DNA from: Siderastrea radians
Taxonomy: Eukaryota > Cnidaria > Anthozoa > Scleractinia > Rhizangiidae
Length of the DNA: 64,000 bases
Assembly (NCBI GenBank): GCA_964017195.1
Contig: OZ024896.1
Span: forward strand, 186,001 to 250,000
Direction: 5' to 3'
Numbering within the stretch: the stretch's first letter is position 1; the number at the start of each line of letters is the position of its first letter. The position numbers and the translations under genes were made by a program. The notes under the pieces were generated by a model that saw only the letters and a program-made list of their open reading frames with translations, was not told where the DNA came from and made no database searches. Positions 1-12,125 of the stretch are shown here, one piece after another.

Positions 1-51
1 CGGAGTGAACAGCCCAGAACAGCTAATAAAAAACCCACATTTTCGCCATTA

Positions 52-105
52 CCCCAGAGTCTCTTTTGGCGCCGCCCGCTGACTAAGACGCCTGAGGACT
101 CTGGG
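52..105. repeat. Short inverted-repeat hairpin (MITE-like end)
   Basis: CCCCAGAGTC at 52-61 is answered by GGACTCTGGG at 96-105, giving a hairpin with a GC-rich loop. This looks like a fragment of a small non-autonomous DNA transposon. No target-site duplication was identified. Confidence 0.4.
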
Positions 106-204
106 TACGACATTGATTGCATTTGAACGTACAATTGACCGCAATTTCAGAGTTTGGTGGAAACTGTAGCTGGAAAGATTGCATCCACAGTTTATACGGT
201 TCTC

Positions 205-597
205 AGAAATCCTGGCCAGAAAGTCCTGAAAAAGTTTAGTAGTTATTTTGAAAGTCATGAAAAGATACTGAAAAAATTTATAAATAATTTCCTATGTTGT
301 AGATCGCAGTTTGATTTGGTAAAATCATGGATAATGAAAGGACAATGACAATTGAGCCAAACCAAAATTGAACTACAACACGTCCAAGTAGCGGAAATTA
401 TGTACCTGTGTCAGCAGTGCTTTTTTAGGGGGAGGGGTGGAGGTTATCGAGTCTCTTAACTGCAGAATGTATTTTAGGCTTTGTTGGACACTGGAAAGTT
501 GCATGGGTCCTGGAAAAGTCATGTAAAATTGTTTCCGAGAGAAAATAGCAAGTCCTTCCACGCATTGTATATTAAGTTTTTGTCACGTGTCTTACAG
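205..597 (+). repeat. Dispersed segment also present at 33.3 and 34.1 kb
   Basis: The stretch beginning at the 'cctggccagaaagtcctgaa' region and running through a poly-T/G tract matches 34,093-34,480 almost base for base, and 33,310-33,560 more weakly. It is intron-like sequence ending in a cttacag splice acceptor at 591-597 just before the next exon. Short reading frames here are not conserved between copies, so I treat it as duplicated intronic sequence. Confidence 0.6.
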
Positions 598-702
598 AAT
601 TTTGTTGAAAGCGACGAGGAGAAGGAAGAAAAAGACCCAGACTGGGCCCCTACTCCGCGCCCGAAAAGAAAAAAAAAAGGAAAGGGCATCTCAGCGGAGC
701 AG
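598..702 (+). pseudogene. Exon copy: acidic-then-basic linker (NRF1-like host gene)
   Basis: This 105-nt open exon sits between a cttacag acceptor and a GTACGT donor. It encodes an acidic run (ESDEEKEEKDPDW) followed by a lysine-rich stretch (PKRKKKGKG) that looks like a nuclear localisation signal. A degenerate paralogue lies at about 34,493-34,605, 5' of the intact NRF1-like exon. The whole 0.2-4.2 kb block therefore seems to be a partial duplicate of the host gene at 27.7-35.6 kb. No intact upstream exons are visible, so I call it a gene fragment. Host protein identity is inferred from the linked NRF1-like exon. Confidence 0.45.
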
Positions 703-746
703 GTACGTCAAAAACTGAATCACAAGGAACTTACGCAAAGGCGTTT

Positions 747-1004
747 GTGATCCACGCACGACAACTGGAAGTTGATCGTTTCCCTTTTGACGCATCAGTG
801 GACGCTATTAGGTCCACAATGGTGGACACAGCATCCGTGGCTCATGAACTTCTCTGCTTATGTTCCCCAACGACAAAATTACCGCAACACTTTGCAGTGT
901 TTCACAGCATTTCTGAAAGGCATTCCGAGACAAAGCTAATTTGTGAAATTGCAAAAGGATTGAGACACTCGCTGTATTTCCAGTCAATTCGGACATTGTT
1001 ATAG
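747..1004 (+). pseudogene. Duplicated exon-like segment (copy at 35,880-36,003)
   Basis: Residues DAIRSTMVDTASVAHELLCL here reappear with few changes at 35,880-36,003. In the downstream copy they are fused directly to the end of an NRF1-like exon, whereas here they follow unrelated sequence. The open frame is short and lacks a recognised domain. The shared segment shows duplication and rearrangement; coding function is not supported. Confidence 0.3.
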
Positions 1005-1359
1005 TCAATACTCATTTACCCCCCTTCCCCCTTATCAATGTTGTTATGGATTTAGTTATAATTTTCAAAGTAACAAGCAACAACATTCAAAGGGGGAGGG
1101 TTTTCAAGAGTGCGTTTTCAGTTGGCAATCCAAGAATTGCATTGTTATTATTATTATTATTATTTCAGGAGAATGTCTCAACAATTTTGCAATTGCTTGT
1201 CTGGGCACGTTACCTCTATATAGCGCTCGTTCTGAATGTACTTTATGAACCAAAGTTGGCGTGCATTACCAGCGTAGTGAATCATTTAAAAATACCAGTC
1301 TCATTTAACACTGGTTATCCTATTTCTCTTATCTTCAACTCATGAAAGAGCTCGTCGCC

Positions 1360-1680
1360 CGTAATGGCTACAGAGAAAAAAATAAAGAAATGCAAACAAA
1401 GGTTAGTTCCATGAATAGTAACATTCATCTCGTAATTGCTCAACATGTATGTTAAGACCTTAAAGATAAAAAAGCATTTAATCTTTTACTATATTTATTG
1501 ATTTGTGTTTGCTTTGCACCTTATGAGAGGATAATTGTATTGCAACCAGAGGTCAATAATCTCGCTGTAAGTGGCAGTTGCCAGCTATTGTACTTGTTCC
1601 GTTGTGAAAGTCGCGCTCCCGTGGCACACGTTTATTTTTATTTTTATTTTCTATTTCAGTGCCTTCTTCTTCATGGCTAG
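1360..1680 (+). repeat. Duplicated exon/intron block (copy at 29,230-29,600)
   Basis: About 300 nt match 29,230-29,600, including a coding-looking segment ending at a 'ctcgctgtaagtggcag' splice donor. At 29.3 kb this encodes a short coiled-coil-like exon beginning PDERITALQAEVKNLA; the copy here has drifted (LVLQPEVNNLA-like) and carries no flanking intact exons. It is another piece of the duplicated host gene. Confidence 0.5.
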
Positions 1681-1906
1681 CGAAATGGTTCGCGGGCGCG
1701 TACGTATCTATGTTGTGCAACATCCGGGATATCGAATCGAGTCAAAGTACATATCGCTTGGGTTCGCAGCATTTGGCCGCAGTCCCGACGTCAAACATAG
1801 CAGAGCTAGTGCCTTCCAGTTTACGTCGATCGAGCTACGATCAGCCAACATCTGTTTAAGTATTAAAATGAAGACTATGGTTGAAGATGTTGCAGAAGTT
1901 GGCTAG
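1674..1906 (+). other. Duplicated 77-codon open frame of unknown role
   Basis: An ATG frame beginning MASEMVRGRVRIYV is about 90% identical to one at 34,697-34,930 beginning MASEMVRRHVSIYV. Both stay open over the same length, and both sit just 5' of the same AT-rich intron and NRF1-like exon. The differences include amino-acid changes, and the reverse strand is also open in the second copy, so selection is not demonstrated. I recognise no domain. It may be a transposon fragment caught in the duplication. Confidence 0.3.
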
Positions 1907-2248
1907 AGATTAATGAATTCTCCTTGTGCTCCAGTGAATTTGTGGCTTGGCGGTTCGATTCCCAGAGGGAGGAAGTTTTTTCATCATTATAATTTTTTCC
2001 CCTTTTTTTTTGGTAATCACTTTAAAAAATGAATAAGTTCCAAAAAAAGTGGGGCTCTGCTTTTAGGCTTGGCTACATCTATATCTCATGTCTGGTATCA
2101 TAAATTAGCATGTGCATTGTTTTCACTGACAGTCTGACTGGGAAGTCATTTTTGGTTTCTCTTTTGTCATAAACAGGGTTCCCAAGGAAATGCCACGCTA
2201 CTCACTGCATTTTATTTATTTATTATTTGCTTATTATTTTACCCACAG

Positions 2249-2541
2249 AACAAAAACCGGAGGCAACAATCTGCCATGGCTTGGAGGCGATTAACCTAAA
2301 ACACATAAACCAAGCAGATATGCGGACGTTCATCCCGCGAATGCTGAGGGCCGGTGAAAGTCCACAATAGAAAAAGGAGACATCGAAACCTCTTTGGTGG
2401 CCCTCAAACATACCGTGGCAGAACGTAAAAATGGACTACCGAAGTACAGATGAAAAAGCACGGATGTCGTGGACGAGTGCGCTGCAGGAAGTCATAAGAA
2501 ACTGTTACCATCACTACCGAAAGGAAGTCATGCTTGGTTGA
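2249..2541 (+). pseudogene. Decayed NRF1-like terminal exon
   Basis: It starts at a tttacccacag acceptor and aligns throughout with the intact exon at 35,270-35,567, ending in the same ACCATGCTTGGTTGA-type stop region. A small deletion removes the 'ccaccacgg' segment, and a TAG lies in the 'ccacaatagaaa' stretch. The signature of the family, a tryptophan pair followed by I/V-P, K-x-D and W-T-x-A-L, is still readable. It is a dead copy of the host gene's last exon. Confidence 0.6.
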
Positions 2542-3625
2542 CAGAAGGTAATGCACAGTAATTTTCAAAGAGTTATTTTAACTCCAAAAGAGGAGATAAA
2601 GTTTTAGGTTGTGTGTATACAATTTTAACCAAATATGATTTTTGTAGTGTCTTAGTCCATTTCCTATTTAAGCTGAGCAAGAGTTATTCACCAAGTGTGT
2701 ACAGAATTTTTTGGGCAGGGCAGCTTGTTGACCATTAGGGAGTGACATCCTTAACTCGTGGTATGCGTCGTCTGAAACCAAGCCACTATCCTTGGCAACA
2801 AGCACTCGCTGGGCAGTCTCACAACTAGGTTGTGCTGCTTTTACGTCGCCATCATTATCATCACCTCTGAGAGGAATTGTTATTTCCTCTCCTTCCACAT
2901 TAAACTTAAACATTAAACATTAAGCAAACAAAGAAACACCTGAAATTAGTAATGTATATTGCTTTTGGAGAGGAAATGTTTGTTTACAATTGTTTCCTTT
3001 TGCAACAGCATGATTACCTTGTGTTTTACTCTAACATTAAATGAATTCTTCCATTTTATTCCAAAAAGTGTATAAAGGCTGGTTTTTTAATCGCATTTGC
3101 AAAAGCGTTGTGTGATTTAGTTCAATGCTGTATTTTTCTTAAATAAACAAGAAAAATAAGAACAAAGAAGACAACATACCTCGAGGAGCAGAAACTCTTC
3201 CAGTCCCATGACTAATTGAATTACAAGTTGCCTAACTCGTCTTTTTTGTTATTTGTGGCTGCCTTTATCAATTGACAAAAGTGTTTTTGTGTGATAAAAG
3301 AAGTTTGAGGCCGTTTCTGTTTGGGTGATGTACTGCTTCAGCTGAAATATTTCAGCATAAGCTTGTTGAAGCTGAGCTTGAGCTGCATTTAGTTGCAGAA
3401 AGACGGAGTTGTGTTGCAGTTTTAAATGCTTGTTTTTCTCGCGAAGACGCCTGATTTCTGCTTCATATACCTCAATGAGAGGTAACTGTCAGGGTTCTAC
3501 TTTTTTAGCACGATTGTGCCTGAATCGAATAGACAGACTGTTTTCTTCATCAGACGTGATCTTAAACTTCGCCAGCATTTTGCTGAAGGCGATATCGCAA
3601 TGTTTACATTTGTGTTAAAAGTAGG

Positions 3626-3824
3626 GCCACCACGGGTGAAAGTCCACAATAGAAAAAGGAGACATTGAAACCTGTTTGGTGGCCCTCAAACATGCCGTGG
3701 CAGAACGTAAAAACGGACTGCCGAAGTACGGATGAAAAAGCACGGATGTCGTGGACGAGTGCGCTGCAGGAAGTCATAAGAAACTGTTACCATCACTACG
3801 GAAAGGAAGACATGCTTGGTTGAG
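3626..3824 (+). pseudogene. Second decayed NRF1-like exon fragment
   Basis: This repeats the 3' two thirds of the 2,249-2,541 copy, including the same in-frame TAG after 'agtccacaa'. The shared lesion shows that it was copied after that copy had already died. It lies 130 nt 5' of another, open copy. Confidence 0.55.
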
Positions 3825-3945
3825 AGAAGGTAACGCACAGTAATTTTCAAAGAGTTATTTTAACTCCAAAAGAGGAGATAAAATTTTAGGTTGTGTGTAT
3901 ACAATTTTAACCACATATGATTTTTGTAGTGTCTTAGTCCATTTC

Positions 3946-4157
3946 CGCGAATGCTGAGGGCCACCATGGGTGAAAGTCCACAATGGGCAAAAGAGTCAGC
4001 AAGACCTCCTTGGTGGCCCTCAAGCATTCCTTGGAAGAACGTGAAGACCGACAACAGATGTGCGGAGGAAAAGGCCCATAAAACATGGACAGAAGCATTA
4101 AGGGACATAGTGCACAAATGCTACGAATACTATGGGCAGGAAGATATGCTCACTTGA
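3946..4157 (+). pseudogene. NRF1-like domain exon, open but isolated
   Basis: The open segment encodes about 68 residues with PPWWPSSIPWKNVKTD and KTWTEALRDIVHKCYEYYG, ending QEDMLT and a stop. This matches my knowledge of the NRF-1/EWG DNA-binding region (WWP..IPW.NV..D ... WT.ALR.IV..CY...G.EDLL). A near-identical copy is at 35,690-35,885. There is no proper upstream acceptor like that of the 35.3-kb exon, so it looks like a fragment. It is the better preserved of two subtypes; the 35.3-kb exon is the other. Confidence 0.45.
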
Positions 4158-5077
4158 ACAAAGGTGACACATGGTAATTTTCAAGAGTTATTTTATTTCT
4201 AAAAGTGGAGCTAAATTTTTAGGTTGAAATAGCCCCTTTTTGGGGGTTATTTTAACTCCCTCATTTAACTCCAATTTTGAGGGTATAATAACTTCAGTGA
4301 TGTTAACTCCATGATGTTAACCTTCTTTGCACGGTAACCTCAATCTAGATAACGTTGCCTCTTTGGGGATAGAGGAATCCTTCACTAAATTGGTCACGTC
4401 CACATTTGACGAAAACAACTCTCCAAGTTTGGCGGGACACCAGACTGGTATAACTCTCTTATACGCATCAACAACAAGCCTTTATTATATAGACAAGAGT
4501 CAAGGAGGAAATAAAGGTGCTCCCATAATGCTTTGCAACCAAATATAATTATTATCACTGTTCACTGCTCACGTGATCTCACATTTCGCATTGAACACGA
4601 TGAGCGCAGTACGGTTTACGACGCGTTGCGAACATCCGTTTGATGTTTCTAATGTTTCTTCTGTATTGATCTTAAGACGGAAAAATATCATCCAGTGACC
4701 AGTTTCCCATGTTTGGAAATCTGTTGTGTGCTTGGGCACTTCAGTTTTCCAAGCGAATTGGCCGTTCGGTGTCTTTGTTGTATTGTGTGGAGCGATGAAT
4801 TGTAAGCCAATCTCGTAACTGCAAGAAGTTCCGTGCTTCCAAACATCAAATCATCCTGTTACCTCACGGTAAAGGTAAGGTTATTTATTATTTTCAATTT
4901 TGCTACAACGGCAGCGAGTGGTATATAAGCTCAGGAGCAGAATGCGGGATTTATTGGCAAGATTTTTGTCACATTGTCAATATAAACATCTCAGCTTATG
5001 CATTGTTCATTGGTCGAGTCTGGTCGATAGTTTGATCGTTATCACGGCTTTTATCTTTACTGTATAATAGGAATCAG
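4158..5077. other. Non-coding stretch between gene fragments
   Basis: It contains short repeats of the type 'tttaactcc' near 4,240-4,320 and an AT-rich stretch before the next open frame. No gene, RNA or clear repeat structure was supported. Confidence 0.3.
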
Positions 5078-5668
5078 ATGGAAGGAAGGTCTCTTATTGT
5101 CGATTTTGAAGTAGTTGGTGCTTCAATCTCTAAGCTGCCCCAGCCGAAATCACTGGAAGAACTAGAAAACTCAACAGAGGATGATTCCTTTGAGGATTGC
5201 AGTCCGTGGTTAGAGCTGACACACTGTGATTGTAACTGCACGAATTTCCCAGTGCTTGGAAATGTTCTGGTCGGTTCCAACAGCCCAGATGCCAATGCAG
5301 CCTACCTTGGTGATGAAGATTCTGAGAAATCGTACAAAGAAGAACAGGACATCGAACACGACGGTGATGTTGATCACGAGCAAAGTGATAAGAGAGAAGA
5401 AGAACCAGTGCCTTTGTACATAGAATATGTCAGCTTGCGTGGAAGTACTTTCCACGAGGATTGTCAGAGAACCCTCAAAAAATGCAGGGATAAATTGTTC
5501 TGTGCCAAGAAGGACATTACAGTGAGGGTATTACCGGAGCCAAGCAAGATAAGAGACTGTAATTATTATCCAAGCCCATTTTGACTCTCAGTGAGATAGA
5601 ATAGGATACATCCCTAAAGAAAAAGTGCCCAAATTTACCGTTGCTGTCATATCAAAGGTGGGTGAGGT
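5078..5668 (+). pseudogene. Frameshifted cnidarian multicopy gene (HIRAN-like end?)
   Basis: An ATG frame of 168 codons opens with an acidic N-terminus, has a Cys cluster (THCDCNC, about residues 48-54), a second acidic stretch, then PLYIEYVSLRGSTFHEDC and ITVRVLPEPSKIRDCN, and stops at 5,584. Sense-looking coding continues about 25 nt later in another frame (GYIPKEKVPKFTVAV) up to a GTGGGTGAG donor-like site. A frameshift plus stops therefore break the gene. The RVLPEP..IRD.N ... GYIP layout recalls HIRAN domains, but that is an inference from memory. No coding neighbours belong to it. Confidence 0.5.
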
Positions 5669-6569
5669 ACAATCATCAAGACGAGTGCAGGCCTGAAAAG
5701 GCCCGTTTGGTGTGGACACTGACTGACATTTCAACAACGTGAGCAGAAGTCTTCGTGTGGTGACTTCCATTCAGGTTGTCAGATGACTCCCGCTCAGGTT
5801 GTTGAAATGTCAGTAGTCAGTGACATCACAAACAGTCCTCACAAGACTACACCTACCTAGACAGTCATGGACAGATAAGCCTAGTAAGTCATGCAATGTC
5901 TGTTTACCTGTCTTTGGTTAATAAATCTTCACACAATTTCATCATCAAAATAATTAAAATAATCGTTATATAACATTTTGTTTTTAATTTATACGATGTA
6001 AACAGTGCAAGGGTTTTAAATTTTTTCTTTCTAGCAGATTTAGGACATCTTAAGGTCTAGTAAACAACAAATAAAAGAAAACATTTTTCTGAAATCGAAT
6101 ACATGAAGTGCTTGAGTAGACCAAATGCCAGGGCTGTCAGTAAGGGATGGAGGCCAGAGATTTCACCTGGGTATAAGCCTGAGCCTAGTCTACTTTGACA
6201 GAAAAACAAAAGGCTGATGCACGAGGATTTTCTTCATACCCAATCTCGGCATACTGTCGCCGCTGAAATTCCTGGCTTTCAATGTTTGTTGTGACTTCAA
6301 TAACAGTTTCTCTGGAAAAGCCTCTGATGCCCTTAATCGGTCTAAAAACAGCACAAAAGAAGCACGGAAAATTTACAGTAGAGGAAGAAATAAACAACAG
6401 TATTGGAGGACTGACTTCATGGCTACATTAGTTCAAAGTAGGCAGACTGAGAAACAAGGGAAGACTCTCTGAACCATGTGAAGTCTGGGTTAGCCTGTGC
6501 AGCAAGCGTTTCTGTAGGCTTTTCTGCCAATTTGGAAAAATGACGTACAAAAAAAATGAGGGCTAGTGG

Positions 6570-7045
6570 AAAGCTTACTTTTATAAATTAGAGACACGGC
6601 ATTCATGGAAAACAGAGTTAGGTATTATAGTAATGTTCAGATTAATATTTTTAATCGTAAGATTTTTATTTACCTAATGAATTTTAACCGTGTATTAATA
6701 AGTGTAATAAAAATAAATAAAAATAAACCTGTTTTAATTTCTGACTTGAGTTGTGTTGCATTTGTTTAATAGTTGTGACGTGTAATGTCTGTTTCGAGAT
6801 GCACAAAGATTTCTTTTAAAGGATTTTACACATACGATTGAGCAATTTATTATTTCTTCTATTTTTGTATTCCTGTGTATTAATTCTAGATATAAAATAG
6901 TGTTCCAAGACACTTTTTCCCTCCATATGGTAACCATTTGTCAGTATTATGACATTTATTGTGTAGTATTTTTCATGATAGCTAATTAGATGTTTGATAA
7001 TTTCATGGTGTAGTGGCCATTGCATTGGACCTTTAATCAGATTTG
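6570..7045. repeat. Dispersed AT-rich repeat, copy 1
   Basis: Segments such as 'ttaggtattatagtaatgttcagattaatattttt' recur at 7,895-7,960, 8,325-8,740 and 30,536-30,960, with the same internal order: AATAAA-rich part, 'gttgtgttgcatttgtttaatag', 'ccaagacactttttccctccatatgg', 'gtggccattgcattggacc'. It is a non-coding interspersed element with at least three full or partial copies in the window. Confidence 0.6.
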
Positions 7046-7624
7046 TTTACCAAATCCATTGCATTTACCTGGAAGGGGCTGGCAAGTGGGTTGAGTTCCA
7101 TATCTTTATCGGATGCTCGTGTTAATCTGTAGGAGTTGGTGGCCAAAGGACAGTTCCCCTTGGAGGTCAAATGGGACCAAACCGTTCCTCAAGCGAGTGA
7201 AGGGATGCAGACGAAAAAAGGAACCCGCTGAAGCCATCATTGATGATATCGAAGACTTGGATTGGGTGGTAGATAGGGTGAGTTTCATATAAGCGGCCAT
7301 CCATCACATGTAACAACAATTGAAGGAATCTGCGATCCAAGGAGGACGCTTCACCAACAGTCAGGGTTAGCACCCCTTGGTCACGTTTCGTTGGGATGGT
7401 GAGGAGCTGGTGAGCTGTTCAAGTTTAGGGAAATGCATAACAAGAAAGTGCCAGTGCCGTTTTAAGGGATGGCCGTGCCAGAAAAATTGCCGTTGCAAAA
7501 AAGAAAGGGAGCGCATGAACTGAGACGAGGTAATGACGCTCGTAACGTCAGCTTTCAATCTCCTTATGGTGGCCAATTTACCTCATCAACTCAGTTGATA
7601 AATCCAAAGTTTTGTGTTTCGCAT

Positions 7625-7661
<37 letters not shown>

Positions 7662-8319
7662 ACCCCATTGTTTGAATTTGGCAATGCCACGTTGCACTTC
7701 AAGAAGACATAAAAAGGCACGTGGTGTGATGGACTCTTACTGTGTTTTTTAGAGTGAGAGAGACAGAGAATGTAGGGAGGTAGTCTGATGCGATTTCGAC
7801 CCGACGACTACCAGGATGGTTGAGGGCTGTTCAATCAATTTATGGGATAACTTAATCTTAATTTTATAAATTAGAGACAGCATTCGCGGAAAAGAGATTT
7901 AGGTATTATAGTAATGTTCAGATTAATATTTTTCGTCGTAACAATTTTTATTTACCTAAAGAGCTTAAAGAAAAAACTACTGTGAAGATGACCGAGGCTG
8001 CTGCGGTAAGCAAAACAAAGGGCTTAGCCATGTTTATTATACTACATGTACAGTTTACCCAAGGTAAATGGCATTTTTATCCAAACCAATGAATACAAAG
8101 TCACTGCTCAGGTGTGATGTACCGTTTGAACAGCTCGTATCAACACAAATGAAAGATGTTATGCCTTAGACAGAAATAGGTTTGATGGACTCTTACTGTG
8201 TTTTCTAGAGTGAGAGAGACAGAGAATGTAGGGAGGTAGTCCTGATGCGATTTCGACCTGACGACTACCAGGATGGTTGACGGCTGTTCAATCAATTTAT
8301 GGGATAACTTAATCTTAAT

Positions 8320-8745
8320 TTTATGAATTAGAGACAGCAATCGTGGAAAAGAGATTTAGGTATTATAGTAATGTTCAGATTAATATTTTTCGTCGTAAGA
8401 TTTTTATTTACCTAATGAATTTTAACCCTGTATAAATAAATGTAATAAAGATAAACAAAAAAAACATGTTTTAATTTCTGACGAGTTGTGTTGCATTTGT
8501 TTAATAGTTCATGGTGTTCCAAGACACTTTTCCCCTCCATATGGTAACCATTTGTCAATATGACGTTTATTATGTGGTATTTTTCATGACAGCTGATTAG
8601 ATTTTTGATCATTTCATGATATACCATTATATGGTGTTGTGGCCATTGCATTGGTCCTTTAGTTAGGAGATGAGAGGATGGAAGGTTCAAGACTAATGTT
8701 TTCTGTATTACGTCAACATACAGGGAGTAAAAGAGGTAGGTTGTA
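8320..8745. repeat. Dispersed AT-rich repeat, copy 3
   Basis: Same family as at 6,570 and 30,536. This copy extends through 'gagatgagaggatggaaggttcaagac' and 'attacgtcaacatacaggga', matching 30,895-30,955. A partial duplicate of its upstream part (7,735-7,930 versus 8,185-8,380) shows a local tandem duplication of about 450 nt. Confidence 0.6.
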
Positions 8746-9005
8746 AACTTTGGTAACTCAATAGTTTAATATTTTTGGATGTAACAACACTTTTTGCCGT
8801 CAACATTTTAGACAAAGTTTTCACTTGTACCTGAATTACAATTATACCTATACAGTTGCTTCCTCTGATATTACAGCTATTTCAATTTATTAAAAAAGGT
8901 TTGGATAATAGAAAACAATGACCCACAAGCTGCATAGCTTTACAGTCAATGCGCTTCATGTACGAACCACTTTGGAATGAAGATTGTATTGTTCACAGGC
9001 ATTCG

Positions 9006-9500
9006 ATCATTTTACTGAAATATGTGCAATGAGTTTTTTTTTTCAGTTGTTCCCACTTGTCACAAGCTTTTAAAAAAATTCTGCACCGGAACGTGGATTA
9101 ATTGTGAAAACGCAGTCCAGAACAAAGAAGTTGAACTTCACTGTGTGCGAGTTCTGTGATGGAAGGCTCCCCTTGTTGCATTTTTTAACTTTGTTAGTAG
9201 ACAATTATCTAGGTTATTGCCACGGTTAAATGATGTCAAAGGCCGTTTCTCTTGTAGGAAATGCTAGCCTTAAGTAACAAATATTTCGTGTCATTTCCAG
9301 TTTCATTATTTTAACTGCATTTTATGGGTTCAACTGCTGACAAGTATGGAAGACCAAGCTATACACCCAACTGCAAAAACCTTGTCGGGTAACAAGCATA
9401 ATGAAGCAAAATTAACTTGATACAGAGTTGAATTGTCATTTTAATTCGAGAAAAACAATTGATGATGATGATGATGATGATGATGAGTGAGACCTAACTT
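9006..9500. repeat. Duplicated block A (partner 10,411-10,900)
   Basis: About 480 nt starting at 'gatcattttactgaaatatg' match 10,411-10,900 at roughly 95% identity and end in a (GAT)n run in both copies. The first ends with about nine GAT units and the second with about seven. The 1.4-kb offset marks a direct duplication spanning a retroelement remnant. Confidence 0.65.
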
Positions 9501-9854
9501 AGGACAAAGATAAAGTATTCTGCCATTTTTCTCAATTCAATTTTTTTTTCTGTTTTAATTTGTATTCAGTCTTATTAGGTGATTTAATAAGTTAAATTAA
9601 CCTAGGTTTTCTCATTTCAGAAAATCCTCTTAATCTTTGTTTTACGGCAAATTTTTTTTAAATCTGATAATTTTTTTATTTTGTTAATAATAGAATCCAT
9701 TTTATTATAGGACAGAAATCGAAAAAAAACTATTAAAGCGTTCGATGAAGAGTGGGACCTGAGTTAGGAGAGTGAGGCAAAAGCCTGTGGGAGAGCCACG
9801 AACACTTTATAACTGGCCAGTTTAAATCAAAAGCAAAAAATTAAATCAGATGGG

Positions 9855-10045
9855 TTTGTAGCCTGGGGGCAGGCTTACTACATTCTGTTATTACAGTGAA
9901 CAAACAAACAAACAAACAAACAAACAAGGCATGGCTGACCACACCTAAACTTTATTTTCTACCTCATTTTGTATCCTAGATGCACATTTACGTACACAAT
10001 CTCACAGAGGTGGTCTTGACGAGCGCAGAAGAAGCCTTACACCAT
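9855..10045 (+). pseudogene. Exon copy with CAAA microsatellite intron (partner 29,815-30,010)
   Basis: 'gtagcctgggggcaggctta', a (CAAA)n run and 'ggcatggctgaccacaccta' match 29,815-29,900. The following acceptor and exon (IYVHNLTEVVLTSAEEALHHLL here; IYIDDLKQEVVTSQEEVLSH at 29.95 kb) are homologous. The copy has diverged and then hits a stop. It is a displaced duplicate of a middle exon of the SAM-domain host gene. Confidence 0.5.
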
Positions 10046-10410
10046 CTGCTAGTCCAATGAAAATTTGAAACATTTTTTGTAGCCTGTACCTTGAAGCACT
10101 GACACAAGTCAGAAGTAACTTGAAGGGTGTAGTTCAAGGAAGACGTAGGGAGCAATTTATTATTTGGAGCATCTGCTCCAATCCAATCCTGCTCTTCCCA
10201 GGCACACCCCAAAACCAACACCCTGTAGTTAACTACTCGCATGCTACACTGTAACTGGCTATTGAAAACTGGGTATCCTGTCGTCTGTCTATGACAAGTC
10301 TTCAAGGGCTTACAGCATACATAAGACATGGAGTGTCGTGGGGATTTGAAGGACATCCAGGCACATGCCCTTAGCCTGATATAAAGCCACAAGCTTTAGG
10401 AAGTTTCTTT

Positions 10411-10900
10411 GATCATTTTACTGAAATATGTGCAATGAGTTTCTTTTTTCAGTCGTTCCCACTTCTCAAAAGCTTTTAAAAAAATTCTGCACCGGAACGT
10501 GGATTAATTGTGAAAATGCAGTCCAGAACAAAGAAGTTGAACTTCACTGTGTGCGAGTTCTGTGATGGAAGGCTCCCCTTGTTGCATTTTTGGAATTTGT
10601 TAGTAGATGATTATCTAGGTTATTGCCACAGTTAAATGATGTCAAAGGCCGTTTCTCTTGTAGGAAACACTAGCCTTAAGTAACAAATATTGTGTGTCAT
10701 TTCCACAGTTTTATTTTTTTAGTTGCATTTTATCGGGTTCAACTACTGACAAGTATGAAAGACCAAGCGATACACCCAACGGAAAAAACTTTGTCAGGTA
10801 AAAAGCATAATGAAGCAAAAGTCACTTGGTACAGAGTTGAATTGTCATATTAATTCGAAAAAACAATTGAAGATGATGATGATGATGATGAGTGGGACGC
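10411..10900. repeat. Duplicated block A, second copy
   Basis: Direct repeat of 9,006-9,500. It runs straight into the retroelement C-terminal segment that follows the GAT run. Confidence 0.65.
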
Positions 10901-11085
10901 TTTCGACTCCTCCTTCTACCTTGCCCCCTTCTCTACGTATACCAAACCCCGTAGAAACGGATCTGGCTACTAGCACTGCACCTCTACAATCTACCTGCGA
11001 CCCATTAGACCTGGAAACTTTCCCAAAAAGGTCAATGCGACAGCGCCAAGCCCCACAACGACTTCAGGACTACGTTCTCTATTAG
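10885..11085 (+). pseudogene. C-terminal tail of a retrotransposon polyprotein
   Basis: After the GAT run an open frame encodes a proline/threonine-rich tail ending SMRQRQAPQRLQDYVLY and TAG. The ending R-x-x-R-x-P-x-R-L-x-D-Y is common at the end of animal LTR-retrotransposon pol/integrase frames, by family knowledge. No reverse transcriptase or integrase core is present upstream, so only the last 60 or so codons survive. The GC-richer 250 nt that follow (to about 11,380) may be a decayed LTR. Confidence 0.4.
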
Positions 11086-11089
11086 AACG

Positions 11090-12125
11090 TCTTCGCCCCT
11101 GAGACTCTCAATTCTTGCAAGAGACAGAAAAAGACAATTGCGCCATTAGGCTTTGTTTGTCACGGCTGAATTTATCGTTTACTATTTATGAGCTGCAAGC
11201 ATTAAGGCAAGCGGACTCTGTTATTACCCAGACTTGTTTGCACTCGCGCTCTCGGGTTATCGATCGGCCATTTTGTCCGCAGTAGTTTTTGCTTCTTTGT
11301 AATTCGCCAGTTTCTCTGGGATTAAACCATTCCGCCGCTCGTTAGGATTGTGTACTGTTGCTTTACTTCCTCGTTGACTGGCGCTGAGTTAGGAGAAGGA
11401 TAAAGATTTTGGCCATTTTTCTCAATTCACGTTTTTCCCCCTTTTCTTTTCTATGTAGTCTAATTAGATGACTTAAATTGACCCAGATTTTCTTATTTTA
11501 GAAAATCCTCTTAAACCTTGTTTTAAGGCAAATTTTTTTAACTCTGGTTTCCTAGCAAGAACTATCACCATAACAACGGTAATGGACAACCCCTCATTTT
11601 AAATAATGTCGAATATCTCGAAAACTAGTCAGACACTTTATGACGAAACTTGAACTATTTGAACTACTCAACCTACACAAGTTGTATGCGAAATTAGGGA
11701 AAAATCTGTAAGAGCGTTTTCACGTAAATCATGATTCATTTTTTACGGGCTGATTTTGGTCATTCCTGCAATTTTCTCCAATATTTCAAGAAAGATAAAA
11801 CTTAACACTTTCTCTTTTCAGTTGAAGGAGCTTTTACGATATCAAAACATTCTTAATGTACATTGAGCTTCCTAGGTGGCTGCGATTTTAAGATAATTAT
11901 ATTTAACAACTGCTAAAATGCAGCACAAATCAGCCAAAAAGAGGGTAATTTGCATAAATAGAAATATTTCTAAACTGCCCTTACAGATTTTTCTCTTCAA
12001 TTGATTGCCATTAGAATAATAATTCTTTTTGATGTTCCAGTGAGTTTTAGGCTGAGTAAACATTTCTGTTATTAGATAAGAAGGCTGAATCTCGGTCAAG
12101 TTTCAGTCGTTATTAACTTTCAACG
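11090..12125. other. Non-coding stretch, possible decayed LTR at its start
   Basis: The first 300 nt are GC-richer than the surroundings and may be LTR sequence. The remainder is AT-rich without supported genes. A segment near 11,390-11,520 repeats sequence also found near 9,490-9,660 ('aggacaaagataaag...ttctcaattca' and 'gaaaatcctctt'). Confidence 0.3.

Noticed and set aside
9988..10392. A 134-codon minus-strand frame
   Set aside because: It is antisense to a duplicated exon of the SAM-domain gene and carries no known domain.
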